The notes under the pieces are model-generated. The model saw nothing but the letters and a program-made list of their open reading frames with translations. It did no database searches and was not told the origin of the DNA. Of a DNA stretch of 64,000 nucleotides, positions 50,662-59,310 are shown piece after piece. This DNA is from MPNO01 sp965200535. GTDB lineage: Bacteria > Pseudomonadota > Alphaproteobacteria > MPNO01. Position 1 is the stretch's first letter; every line of letters starts with the position of its first letter. The stretch spans positions 930,001 through 994,000 of the forward strand of contig CBDAUF010000001.1 in the NCBI GenBank assembly GCA_965200535.1, written 5' to 3'. Made by a program: the position numbers and the translations under genes.

Positions 50662-53163
50662 CTACTTGACGATCTTCTGCCACCAGCCGCGCCGTTTCGG
50701 GCGGTCGATGTCGGCCTCGGCCTCGGCGGAAACGGCTGGCAGGGTTTCGACGGCATGGCCGATATCCTCGGCCAGCGCGCCATCCCCGGCGTCCTTGTCC
50801 GGCTGACTGTCGCCGCCGTTCCCAGCCGGCGCCGACACGCCGTTTCCTCCAGCCGCCGATGTGTCCGCGGGCGCCGTCTCGGGTTCCGGCTGAGGCGTTT
50901 CCGCCGGGGCGGGTGCAGGATCCGCCGGTGCGGCCTCGTCCGTTTTCACGTTCGCCGCCCCGCCATTCTCGCTCGCATTCCCCGCCGCCTGGGCGCCTCG
51001 GCCCGAGCGCCGCCGCCCGCCCCGCCGTCCGGACCGCCGCCTGGCCGGCGGCTGTTCGGCCGGGGCCTCGTCTGCGGGCGTCTCTTCCACCTTTGCGGCT
51101 TCGGTCCCGCTGCCGGAGGACGCGGCTGCATCGCCGGCCGCTTCGGCGGCGGTGCCGGCCGCGGCCGGCACCGCCGCCGAAGCGGCCGGCTTGCGGCGCG
51201 AGCGCCGCCGCCTCGAACGTTTCTTTTCACCCTCTTCCCTGGGCGCCGCACCTTCGGTCTTGTCAGGCTTGGGCTTGTCTTCCGGGTCGGTTCTGGGCGC
51301 GCTCTCGGGCGTTTCGGAGGCCGGACCGCGCACCCGCTCGATGCGCATGTCAGGCGGCACCACGCTGTCATCGCCGAGCAGAACGATTCGGAAACCGTAG
51401 CGGTTTTCGATATCTGCCAGCATCGCGCGCTTGTTGTTCAACACATAGAGCGCGACCGAACCCGGAATCGAAACCGTGACCTCGCTGGAGCGGTGGCGGA
51501 TGCCTTCGTCCTCGAGCGCGCGCAGCACCTGAAGCGCCATCGATTCGGTGGAGCGGACCACCCCCGCACCGCGGCAGTGGGGGCAGATCCGGGTGCTGGC
51601 TTCCTGCAGGCTCGGGCGCAGCCTCTGGCGCGACAGTTCGAGGAGGCCGAAGCCGCTGATCCTGCCGATCCGGATGCGCGCCCGGTCCGCCTTCATCGCT
51701 TCCTTCAGGCGTCGTTCGACCTGACGCAGGTGGCGGCTTTCCTGCATGTCGATGAAATCGATCACGACGAGGCCGGCAAGGTCGCGCAGCCTGAGCTGAC
51801 GGGCGACCTCGTCGGCAACCTCGAGATTGGTGCTGACGGCGGTTTCCTCGATGTTGCGTTCGCGCGTCGAGCGGCCCGAATTGACGTCGACCGAAACCAG
51901 GGCCTCGGTCGTCTGGATGACGATATAGCCGCCCGACCTGAGCTGCACCTCGGCGCCGTGGATCGCGTCGAGCTGCCCCTCGATCTGGTAGCGGTGAAAC
52001 AGCGGGATGTCGGTTTCGCGGTAGGGCTGGACACGCTTTGCGTGGCTCGGCATCAGCATCCGCATGGACTTCTTGGCGGTCCGGTAGGCTTCCGTCCCGT
52101 CGACCAGGACTTCCTCCACGTCCCTGGTGTACAGGTCGCGGATGGCGCGCTTTATCAGGTTCGCGTCCTCGTGGACCATGGACGGGGCGATCGATTTGAA
52201 GGTGCGCTCCCGGATCTCGTCCCAGGTGCGGCTGAGATACTCGAAATCGCGCCTGATCTCCGCCTTGCTTCGTTCCGTCCCGGCTGTTCGCATGATCACG
52301 CCCATGCCATTCTGGATCTCGAGATCGTCGATGATCTTCTTGAGCTTGCGCCGAGCGCCGGCGTTGGTGATCTTGCGCGAAATGCCGCCGCCGCGCGCAG
52401 TGTTGGGCATCAGCACGCAGTAGCGCCCGGCGAGCGAGATGTAGGTGGTCAGCGCGGCCCCCTTGTTGCCGCGCTCCTCCTTGACGGCCTGGACCAGGAT
52501 GATCTGGTTCCGCTTGATCACCTCCTGGATCTTGTAGCGTCGCGACCTGCGCCGGCCGGGCTCCCCGTCGCCGCTCGCGCCGTTCCGCCGGCGCCCCTTG
52601 CGGCCGCCGCGCGGCGCCGGCCGATCGCCGCCGGCAGACCCGGTATCGTCGTCTTCGCCGCTTGCGTCGCCGCCGGCGGCATCGGGCTCATCCTCCTGCG
52701 CCGCGGGTTCCGCCGCCGCTGTCCCGGGGATCGGCGCGCCGGCGGCTTCCGCCACCGCGGCCCCGGCATCGTCGTCGGTCGACTCCGCATCGTCGGAATC
52801 AGGCCCGTCCGCCATGTCCTCGACTGTGCTGTCGATCTCGTCGATCAGCGCCTGGGCGGCGATCTCGTCGCCGCCGTCCGCGTTCTCCTCGGCGACCAGC
52901 GCTTCCCGATCCTCGACAGGGATCTGGAAATAATCGGGGTGGATATCGTTGAAGGCGAGGAAGCCGTGCCTGTCGCCGCCGAAATCGACGAACGCCGCCT
53001 GCAGCGACGGTTCTACGCGGCTGACCTTGGCGAGGTAGATGTTGCCTTTGATCTGGCGCTTGGTCGACGTCTCGACTTCATACTCTTCCAGCCTGTTCGC
53101 GCTGGTGATGACGACGCGCACCTCTTCGGGGTGGGCGCCGTCGATCAGCATCCGTTTGGTCAT
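50662..53163 (-). CDS. rne: Ribonuclease E
   Basis: 833 aa. Starts MTKRMLIDGAHPEEVRVV, the normal alphaproteobacterial start. The S1 domain is split by a roughly 110-residue acidic insertion (residues about 95-205). Catalytic acids are in SVDVNSGRS and VVIDFIDMQ, and the zinc-link is CPHCRGAG. The C-terminal 250 residues are disordered, Pro/Ala/Glu-rich with Arg-rich clusters (RRRSGRRGGRRRSGRG), and end KRRGWWQKIVK, resembling the PNPase-binding tip of alphaproteobacterial RNase E. It initiates mRNA decay and rRNA processing. The long leader region upstream may serve autoregulation. Confidence 0.95.
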   Translation of the reverse strand: MTKRMLIDGAHPEEVRVVITSANRLEEYEVETSTKRQIKGNIYLAKVSRVEPSLQAAFVDFGGDRHGFLAFNDIHPDYFQIPVEDREALVAEENADGGDEIAAQALIDEIDSTVEDMADGPDSDDAESTDDDAGAAVAEAAGAPIPGTAAAEPAAQEDEPDAAGGDASGEDDDTGSAGGDRPAPRGGRKGRRRNGASGDGEPGRRRSRRYKIQEVIKRNQIILVQAVKEERGNKGAALTTYISLAGRYCVLMPNTARGGGISRKITNAGARRKLKKIIDDLEIQNGMGVIMRTAGTERSKAEIRRDFEYLSRTWDEIRERTFKSIAPSMVHEDANLIKRAIRDLYTRDVEEVLVDGTEAYRTAKKSMRMLMPSHAKRVQPYRETDIPLFHRYQIEGQLDAIHGAEVQLRSGGYIVIQTTEALVSVDVNSGRSTRERNIEETAVSTNLEVADEVARQLRLRDLAGLVVIDFIDMQESRHLRQVERRLKEAMKADRARIRIGRISGFGLLELSRQRLRPSLQEASTRICPHCRGAGVVRSTESMALQVLRALEDEGIRHRSSEVTVSIPGSVALYVLNNKRAMLADIENRYGFRIVLLGDDSVVPPDMRIERVRGPASETPESAPRTDPEDKPKPDKTEGAAPREEGEKKRSRRRRSRRKPAASAAVPAAAGTAAEAAGDAAASSGSGTEAAKVEETPADEAPAEQPPARRRSGRRGGRRRSGRGAQAAGNASENGGAANVKTDEAAPADPAPAPAETPQPEPETAPADTSAAGGNGVSAPAGNGGDSQPDKDAGDGALAEDIGHAVETLPAVSAEAEADIDRPKRRGWWQKIVK

Positions 53164-53575
53164 GAATTGCTCCGGGGCCGGCGCGGTGCGACGCCAGGCG
53201 TCGTGCCAGCGCGATCGGCCGTGCTTGGTCCGCAGCCAAGTACGGTGCTGTCGAAAAACGATATGGCGGGCGGCAACCCGCCCGATCGCCGTCGATCCGG
53301 TCAGCGGGTTCTCTGCCTGTACCGGGCCTGGCCGTCATTTTCTCCAAATCCCGACGCTGGCATGCGGCGCCGGCATTTGCCGGGCGCACTGCCGAAGCGG
53401 GTCGCTCTTGCGCGCCGCGCAGGCGGCGGGTCTCCATTGTCGCGCCGGTACCATAGCCGTGCGGCGGCGTCCGCTCAACCGATATCGCTTTCGGGGCAGT
53501 CAATTGACACGCCGGCGCCGGGGAAGAAAGATTGTCCCGCCATTTCCGGTCCACGAGTCCGACAGGGAACCAGCC
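53164..53575. other. 412-nt divergent control region between rne and the triple RidA gene
   Basis: On the rne side small GC stems occur (CGACGCC/GGCGTCG near 53191-53206; GGCGGG/CCCGCC near 53268-53283), consistent with a structured rne 5' leader. On the other side lies a TTGACA promoter element (53504). No open frame in between looks coding. Confidence 0.5.
53504..53532 (+). promoter_or_regulatory. Putative sigma70 promoter for the triple RidA gene
   Basis: Consensus -35 TTGACA (53504-53509) with AAAGAT (53527-53532) as a 3-of-6 -10 at 17-nt spacing, 44 nt before ATG 53576. Confidence 0.4.
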
Positions 53576-54826
53576 ATGCGTGTGGAAGCCGTCAGGTCGG
53601 ACATCCCCCAGCCGCTCGCCAACTACACCGAAGCGTTTCGCGCGGGCGGCCTGGTCTTCGCCGCCGGTCAGCTGCCAACCGACTTCAGGAACGGCATCCC
53701 GGCCGAGGCGAGAACCGACCCGGCGTTCCCGTACTACGGCTCCGACATCAAGAAACGCACCCGCTACGTGCTCGACAATCTGGCGAAGACCTTCGAGGCG
53801 GCGGGCTCCTCCCTCGAACACGTCATCAAGGCGCAGGTCTTTCTCGAGGATCTGCGCGAGTTCAACGCCTTCGACGAGGTGTGGAAGGAGTATTTCGCAA
53901 CCCCGCCGGCGCGGACGACCGTGGGCACGTCGGGTCTGCTGGTGAAGGACGCGATGATCGAGATCGACCTGATCGGCTACGTGCCGGACGAGATCGACTG
54001 CGCCGCGATCCGCTCCGACATCCCCCAGCCGCTCGCCAACTACACCGAAGCGTTTCGCGCGGGCGGCCTGGTCTTCGCCGCCGGCCAGTTGCCGACCGAC
54101 TTCAGGACCGGCATCCCGGCCGAGGCGAGAACCGACCCCGCGTTCCCCTATTACGGCTCCGACATCAAGAAACGCACCCGCTACGTGCTCGACAATCTGG
54201 CGAAGACCTTCGAGGCGGCGGGCTCCTCCCTCGAACACATCGTCAAGGCGCAGGTCTTCCTCGAGGATCTGCGCGAGTTCAACGCTTTCGACGAGGTGTG
54301 GAAGGAGTATTTCGCGACCCCGCCGGCGCGGACGACCGTGGGCACGTCGGGCCTGCTGGTGAAGGACGCGATGATCGAGATCGACCTGATCGGCTATGTG
54401 CCGAGCGAGATCGACTGTACGGCGGTTCGTTCCGACGCGCCGCAGCCGCTCGCCAACTACACCGAGGCCTATCGAGTCGGCGATTACGTCTTCGCCGCCG
54501 GCCAGCTGCCGAGCGACTTCAGGACCGGCATCCCGGCCGAGGCGAGAACCGACCCTGCGTTTCCCTATTACGGCTCCGACATCAAGAAACGCACCCGCTA
54601 CGTGCTCGACAATCTGGCGCGCACGTTCGTCGCCGCCGGCAGTTCGCTCGACGATGTGATCAAGGCGCAGGTCTTTCTCGAGGATCTGCGCGAGTTCAAC
54701 GCCTTCGACGAGGTGTGGAAGGAGTATTTCGCGACCCCGCCGGCGCGGACGACCGTGGGCACGTCGGGCCTGCTGGTAAAGGACGCGATGATCGAGATCG
54801 ACCTGATCGGGGCAGTTCGAGGCTGA
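53576..54826 (+). CDS. Triple-domain RidA (YjgF/UK114) protein
   Basis: 416 aa made of three complete RidA domains repeating every 139 codons (417 nt), with starts aligned at 53601, 54018 and 54435. Domains 1 and 2 differ at only a few residues; domain 3 is more divergent at its start (YRVGDYVFAAGQLPSDF) and in FVAAGSSLDDVIK. Each keeps the catalytic Arg in PPARTTVG (R113, R252, R391) and the Glu in MIEIDLIG; the Cys two residues after Arg in typical RidA is Thr. RidA hydrolyses reactive enamine/imine intermediates as a homotrimer, so this chain could fold as a covalent trimer or as linked trimers. ATG 53576 follows AGGGAAC. It is inserted between rne and the amidase gene. Confidence 0.9.
   Translation: MRVEAVRSDIPQPLANYTEAFRAGGLVFAAGQLPTDFRNGIPAEARTDPAFPYYGSDIKKRTRYVLDNLAKTFEAAGSSLEHVIKAQVFLEDLREFNAFDEVWKEYFATPPARTTVGTSGLLVKDAMIEIDLIGYVPDEIDCAAIRSDIPQPLANYTEAFRAGGLVFAAGQLPTDFRTGIPAEARTDPAFPYYGSDIKKRTRYVLDNLAKTFEAAGSSLEHIVKAQVFLEDLREFNAFDEVWKEYFATPPARTTVGTSGLLVKDAMIEIDLIGYVPSEIDCTAVRSDAPQPLANYTEAYRVGDYVFAAGQLPSDFRTGIPAEARTDPAFPYYGSDIKKRTRYVLDNLARTFVAAGSSLDDVIKAQVFLEDLREFNAFDEVWKEYFATPPARTTVGTSGLLVKDAMIEIDLIGAVRG
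53594..54826 (+). repeat. Three tandem 417-nt direct repeats within the RidA gene
   Basis: Units of about 53594-54010, 54011-54427 and 54428-54826. Units 1 and 2 are almost identical in DNA, with sparse, mostly synonymous differences. Unit 3 shares long identical blocks, for example the stretch encoding FNAFDEVWKEYFATPPARTT. This indicates recent duplication or ongoing gene conversion. Confidence 0.92.
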
Positions 54827-54835
54827 GGAGTTGCG

Positions 54836-55132
54836 ATGGCAAAGTTCCTGGTACTGGCGCGGCCGCAGAAACCGCTTCCGCAGAAGGCCAATGTCGAGGG
54901 TGCCCGCACCCAGTGGCGTGCACTCCGCGACGAGGGCAAGGCCGAGGTCTACGAGATTGTCGAGGACAACGGCGCCGGTTTCGCCGTCTTCCTCGACGTC
55001 GATGATCATGACGAGTTGATGGCTGTCCTGTTCCGCAACCCTCTCGGCAGCTGGGGGTCATACCAAGTCTATCCGCTCGGAACGCTGGAGGGCGAAACCC
55101 GGGCAATGCGGGAAGCCGGGATCATCCGCTAG
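54836..55132 (+). CDS. Small YCII/muconolactone-isomerase-like protein 1
   Basis: 98 aa, not firmly assigned. MAKFLVLARPQKP begins a ferredoxin-like (dimeric alpha-beta barrel) pattern; FAVFLDVDDHDELMAVLFRNPLGSWGSYQVYPL resembles YCII and muconolactone isomerase-like proteins. It starts 9 nt after the RidA stop (GAGGAG SD), so it is co-transcribed. It is a paralogue of the next gene, sharing MAKFL(V/I), (L/V)DVDDH(D/E) and the closing Tyr/Leu region. It could bind or isomerise a product of RidA action. Confidence 0.7.
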   Translation: MAKFLVLARPQKPLPQKANVEGARTQWRALRDEGKAEVYEIVEDNGAGFAVFLDVDDHDELMAVLFRNPLGSWGSYQVYPLGTLEGETRAMREAGIIR

Positions 55133-55162
55133 CGGCTCGGACAAATCCGGAGGAAACGCGAG

Positions 55163-55417
55163 ATGGCCAAGTTCCTGATCATCAATCGCCCGCCGCCGCA
55201 CCGCACCAAGGACGCGCCGGTGGGCCAATGCGTCAATCATTTCGTTGCACTCGGGGCGAGCAACCGGGCTTCGGTCTATCCGATCGCCGGGCTCAAGGGA
55301 TACGCCACGCTCGTCGATGTCGACGACCACGAAGCGCTGCGCGATGTGGTCGCCGGCAACGCGATGGGCAATATCGAAGAGTACAGCATCATCGCCCTCG
55401 CCGACCTCAGGGATTGA
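55163..55417 (+). CDS. Small YCII/muconolactone-isomerase-like protein 2
   Basis: 84 aa paralogue of the preceding gene, with MAKFLIINRPPPH, the Cys-containing VGQCVNHFVALGAS, GYATLVDVDDHEALRDVV, and the end EYSIIALADLRD. A GGAGGAAACG SD precedes ATG 55163. It is the third gene of the RidA cluster; two small barrel proteins of one family could form a heterodimer. The function cannot be read from sequence. Confidence 0.7.
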   Translation: MAKFLIINRPPPHRTKDAPVGQCVNHFVALGASNRASVYPIAGLKGYATLVDVDDHEALRDVVAGNAMGNIEEYSIIALADLRD

Positions 55418-55549
55418 CCGCCCGGGCATCGCCTGAACCCGGGAACGGACCGCCGAGGCCATCCGCTCTTCCGGGGTCCCGCCTTCCCGGTCGTGGACCG
55501 AATCGTTTGCCCCGCGTATAGAGTGCGGGCGGGATTTGGGGCTTGGTGC

Positions 55550-56752
55550 ATGTTCCTGAAACGGCGGCGACTCTGGCTATCCTTGGGTGCCGCCCTCGTC
55601 CTCGCGGGGTGGGCCGGGACCGCCGCTGGAGCGTCCGTTTCGGTGCTCGGCGTCCGCATCGGCCCCGGCGAGAACAAGACCAAGCTGGTTCTCGATCTCG
55701 ACTCGGCGGTCGGTTTCACCGCCTTTACCCTGGCAAAGCCCTACCGCGTGGTCATCGACCTGACACCGGTCGCGTGGAAGCTAGACCGGCCCAGGATACC
55801 CGGGCGGGGTCTGGTCAAGGCGCTCCGCTACGGCCACTTCAGCGACTCGGTCTCCCGCGTCGTACTCGACGTTTCCCGCCCGGTGACGGTTGCGAAATCC
55901 TTTCTCCTGCCGCCGGGCAACGGCCGGCCCTACCGGGTCGTGGTCGACCTTCAGGAGGCGAGCCCGGCTGAGTTCGCGCGCCGCGCGCGGCCCAAACCGG
56001 CCGCAGTCTCGAGGCCGGAGCCCGCGCCGGTTCCGCTTCCGAAGCGCCGCGCCAGACGCAGCCTGAAGACCGTGGCGGTCGATGCCGGGCATGGCGGCGT
56101 CGACCCCGGCGCCATCGGCGTGCGCGGCACCCACGAAAAGCGGGTGACGCTGAGCCACGCGCGGTCGCTGGCAAAGGGACTCCGTGCGACCGGCCGCTAC
56201 CGCGTCGTGATGACCCGGGGGCGCGACGTATACGTGCCGCTCCGCCGGCGCGTGGCGATCGCCCGCAGGAACGCCGCCGACCTCTTCATTTCGCTTCACG
56301 CCGATTCGGTTCCCCGACCGGCGGTGCTGGGCGCCTCGGTCTACACACTCTCGGAACGGGCTTCCGACCGCCACGCCGCCGCGCTGGCAGCCAAGGAGAA
56401 CAAGTCGGACCTGATCGCCGGCGTCGATCTGAACGAAGAAAGCTCGGAGGTCGCAAACCTGCTCATCGATCTGTCGCAGCGCCAGACGATGAACAGTTCG
56501 GCCAGCTTCGCCCGCATCCTGATGACCGAGATCGGCAAGGTTCGGCCTCTGGTTCGCAACACCCATCGTTTCGCGGGGTTTGCGGTCCTCAAGGCGCCCG
56601 ATATCCCCTCCGTGCTCGTCGAGCTGGGCTTCCTGTCCAATCGGACGGACGAGCGCCGGCTCAACCGCGCGCGCGACCGGAAGCGCGTCACCCAGGCGAT
56701 TATCCGCGCAATCGATACCTATTTTGCACGCCAGCAGGCCTTCAATCGCTGA
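55550..56752 (+). CDS. N-acetylmuramoyl-L-alanine amidase (AmiC-like, AMIN plus Amidase_3)
   Basis: 400 aa from ATG 55550. Signal peptide (LSLGAALVLAGWAGTAAGA), an AMIN domain (residues about 30-140) for septal targeting, a Pro/Arg-rich linker, and Amidase_3 with zinc ligands in VAVDAGHGGVDPGAIG, an acid in THEKRVTLS, the His in FISLHADS, and the catalytic Glu in VLVELGFLSN. It cleaves the stem peptide from glycan during cell separation. It is the normal neighbour of rne and mrcA, here displaced from rne by the RidA cluster. Confidence 0.93.
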   Translation: MFLKRRRLWLSLGAALVLAGWAGTAAGASVSVLGVRIGPGENKTKLVLDLDSAVGFTAFTLAKPYRVVIDLTPVAWKLDRPRIPGRGLVKALRYGHFSDSVSRVVLDVSRPVTVAKSFLLPPGNGRPYRVVVDLQEASPAEFARRARPKPAAVSRPEPAPVPLPKRRARRSLKTVAVDAGHGGVDPGAIGVRGTHEKRVTLSHARSLAKGLRATGRYRVVMTRGRDVYVPLRRRVAIARRNAADLFISLHADSVPRPAVLGASVYTLSERASDRHAAALAAKENKSDLIAGVDLNEESSEVANLLIDLSQRQTMNSSASFARILMTEIGKVRPLVRNTHRFAGFAVLKAPDIPSVLVELGFLSNRTDERRLNRARDRKRVTQAIIRAIDTYFARQQAFNR

Positions 56753-56839
56753 TGTCGATTGCCATATCATCTTTCGGATGGATTCGGAGATTCCGCCTGC
56801 CGGCCAATGTCGGGGCGGACGACCTGGCAAGCGGACGAC

Positions 56840-59275
56840 ATGCGTGTCCTGAAAGCGCTCGGTGTACTGGGTTTGGTGTTCGCCGTTGTCGGCCTGCTCG
56901 GGGCCGGCGGCGTTTTCTGGCTGCTCTATACCTACGGCCGCGGCCTGCCCGACCATGCCCAGCTCGCCGATTACCAGCCGCCCATGGTGAGCCGCGTCCA
57001 TGCCGGTGACGGCAGGCTCCTCGCCGAGTTCGCCAGGGAAAAACGTGTCTTCGTCCCCGTCTCCGCCATTCCGCGCAGGGTGATCGACGCCTTCGTCTCG
57101 GCGGAGGACAAGACCTTTTTCGAGCATCCCGGCATCGATCCTCCCGGAATCGCCACGGCGGCGTTCAGGAACCTGATACGGCTCGGTACCGACCAGCGGC
57201 CGGTCGGGGCGTCGACCATCACCCAGCAGGTCACGAAGAACTTTCTTCTGACAGACGCCGTGTCCTATCGGCGCAAGATCCGCGAGATCATTCTCTCATT
57301 CCGGATCGAGCGGGCGCTGTCCAAGGAACGCATTCTCGAGCTCTATCTCAACCAGATCTATCTCGGCTTCGGCTCCTACGGCGTGGCGGCGGCGGCGATC
57401 AACTATTTCAACAAGTCGCTCGACGAACTGACGATAGCCGAGGCGGCGTTTCTCGCGGGCTTGCCCAAGGCGCCCAACAACTACAATCCGTTGCGCCGGC
57501 CTGAGGCGGCGCGGATCCGGCGCGATTACGTGATCGGTCGGCTGCTGGCCGACGGGCGCATCTCCGCCGCCGAGGCAGCCGCCGCCAGAACCGGTCCGGT
57601 AATCCTGAGGACGCCCGACGAGGTGCTCGTCGCCAAGGCAGAATATTTCGTGGAGGAAGTCCGGCGCGAACTCGCCGACCGCTTCGGCGAGGCGGCGCTC
57701 TACGGCGGCGGCCTGTCGGTGCGCACCACCCTCGATCCGCGGCTGCAGGCGGAAGCCGACCGGGCGCTGCGCGACGGTTTGCTCGCCCACGACCGCCGCT
57801 ACGGCTGGCGCGGTCCGGTCGCCAGGATCGACCCGGGCCGGCCGGCGGCGGCGCAACTCGCAGAGATCGAGGTCGGCGCCGCGCCGGAACGCTGGCGGCT
57901 CGCCGCCGTCGAGGCTGTCACCCCCGCCGGAGCACGCATCCGCCTGGCGTCCGGCGAGGCGGGAACCATCCCGCTCGACGGGCTGCGCTGGGCGCGGAAA
58001 CGGCTGGACGGCTGGAAACGCGGACCTGCAGTCGAACGCGCCGCCGATGTGCTGGCGCCGGGCGATGCGGTATTCGTGGAGCCGATAGCCGCGGCCGGCG
58101 GCGGCGGGGCGGACGAAGCGGCGCACGCCGTGTTTGCGCTGCGGCAGGCTCCCGATGCCGACGGCGCGCTGGTCGCGCTCGACCCCCACACCGGCCGGGT
58201 GCTGGCGCTGACCGGCGGTTTCAGTTACGCGGCGAGCGAGTTCAACCGCGCCACCCAGGCCATGCGCCAGCCGGGCTCCGCGTTCAAGCCTTTCGTCTAT
58301 CTCGCCGCGCTCGACCGCGGACTGACTCCGTCGAGCATCGTGCTCGACGCCCCGTTCGTGATCGACCAGGGCCCCGGGCTGGAGAAATGGAAGCCGTCGA
58401 ACTACACCAAGCGCTTCTACGGGCCGAGCCCGCTGCGCATCGGCATCGAGCAGTCGCGCAACCTCATGACGGTGCGGGTAGCCCAGCGCATCGGCATGGA
58501 CACGGTGGCGCTCTACGCCGAACGCTTCGGCATCGTCGAGCATATGCCGCGGATGCTGTCGATGTCCCTCGGCGCGGGCGAGACCACACTGCTCCGCCTG
58601 ACGACCGCCTACGCCATACTGGTCAACGGCGGCAGGAAGATCGCACCGACCTTCCTCGATCGCATCCAGGACCGCGACGGCAAGACCGTCTTTCGCCACG
58701 ACCGGCGCGCCTGCCCGGGCTGCATCGGCGTTTCCTGGAAGGAACAGGCCGAGCCCGAGGTGCCGGACACCCGCGAACGGGTCGCCGATCCGAGCAACGC
58801 CTACCAGATCGTCTCGATGCTTGAGGGCGCGGTACAACGCGGCACCGCAAAGAGGGTCCGCACGATAGGCAAGCCCGTCGCCGGCAAGACGGGAACCACC
58901 TCCAACAGCGTCGATGCCTGGTTCGTCGGCTTCTCGCCCGATCTCGCGGTGGGGATTTTCGTCGGTCATGACGTACCCCGGTCCCTCGGCCCGCGCGAGA
59001 CCGGCGCTTCGGTGGCGGCGCCCATCTTCGCCGACTTCATGCGGGCCGCGCTCGGCAACAAGCCGTCGACGCCGTTCCGCATTCCACCGGGCATCCGGCT
59101 GGTCCGGGTGGATGCGGCAACCGGCCTCGTTACCCGGGCGCCGGACGGCGATGTCATCCTCGAAGCATTCAAGCCGGGAACCGAACCCGTGCGGGGCGCC
59201 GCCGCCGCCGGTGCCGCTGCCGGGCGCACGGCGGCGTCCCCGGCTACACGCGGGAAAGCGCGCGATCTATATTAG
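56840..59275 (+). CDS. mrcA: Penicillin-binding protein 1A (bifunctional transglycosylase/transpeptidase)
   Basis: 811 aa from ATG 56840. N-terminal membrane anchor (ALGVLGLVFAVVGLLGAGGVFWLL), GT51 domain with EDKTFFEHPGIDPPGI and GASTITQQVTKNFLL, an OB-like insert (residues about 330-450), and a transpeptidase with S-x2-K in QPGSAFKPF, the SRN triad and KTGTT. It polymerises and cross-links peptidoglycan at the inner membrane. A DNA-adjacent amidase and prfB give the conserved gene order. The C-terminus is an Ala-rich tail. Confidence 0.95.
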   Translation: MRVLKALGVLGLVFAVVGLLGAGGVFWLLYTYGRGLPDHAQLADYQPPMVSRVHAGDGRLLAEFAREKRVFVPVSAIPRRVIDAFVSAEDKTFFEHPGIDPPGIATAAFRNLIRLGTDQRPVGASTITQQVTKNFLLTDAVSYRRKIREIILSFRIERALSKERILELYLNQIYLGFGSYGVAAAAINYFNKSLDELTIAEAAFLAGLPKAPNNYNPLRRPEAARIRRDYVIGRLLADGRISAAEAAAARTGPVILRTPDEVLVAKAEYFVEEVRRELADRFGEAALYGGGLSVRTTLDPRLQAEADRALRDGLLAHDRRYGWRGPVARIDPGRPAAAQLAEIEVGAAPERWRLAAVEAVTPAGARIRLASGEAGTIPLDGLRWARKRLDGWKRGPAVERAADVLAPGDAVFVEPIAAAGGGGADEAAHAVFALRQAPDADGALVALDPHTGRVLALTGGFSYAASEFNRATQAMRQPGSAFKPFVYLAALDRGLTPSSIVLDAPFVIDQGPGLEKWKPSNYTKRFYGPSPLRIGIEQSRNLMTVRVAQRIGMDTVALYAERFGIVEHMPRMLSMSLGAGETTLLRLTTAYAILVNGGRKIAPTFLDRIQDRDGKTVFRHDRRACPGCIGVSWKEQAEPEVPDTRERVADPSNAYQIVSMLEGAVQRGTAKRVRTIGKPVAGKTGTTSNSVDAWFVGFSPDLAVGIFVGHDVPRSLGPRETGASVAAPIFADFMRAALGNKPSTPFRIPPGIRLVRVDAATGLVTRAPDGDVILEAFKPGTEPVRGAAAAGAAAGRTAASPATRGKARDLY

Positions 59276-59310
59276 CGGCGCCGGCCACACCACCCAGAGA
59301 GCCCGGAGAC

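Noticed and set aside
50755..55005. 1416-codon plus-strand open frame across rne and the RidA cluster
   Set aside because: It is antisense to rne and out of frame with the RidA gene, with Arg-rich composition and no motif; an artefact of codon bias.
53078..55009. 643-codon minus-strand frame opposite the RidA genes
   Set aside because: Its repeats only mirror the RidA repeats on the other strand; no domain, and it overlaps the rne start.
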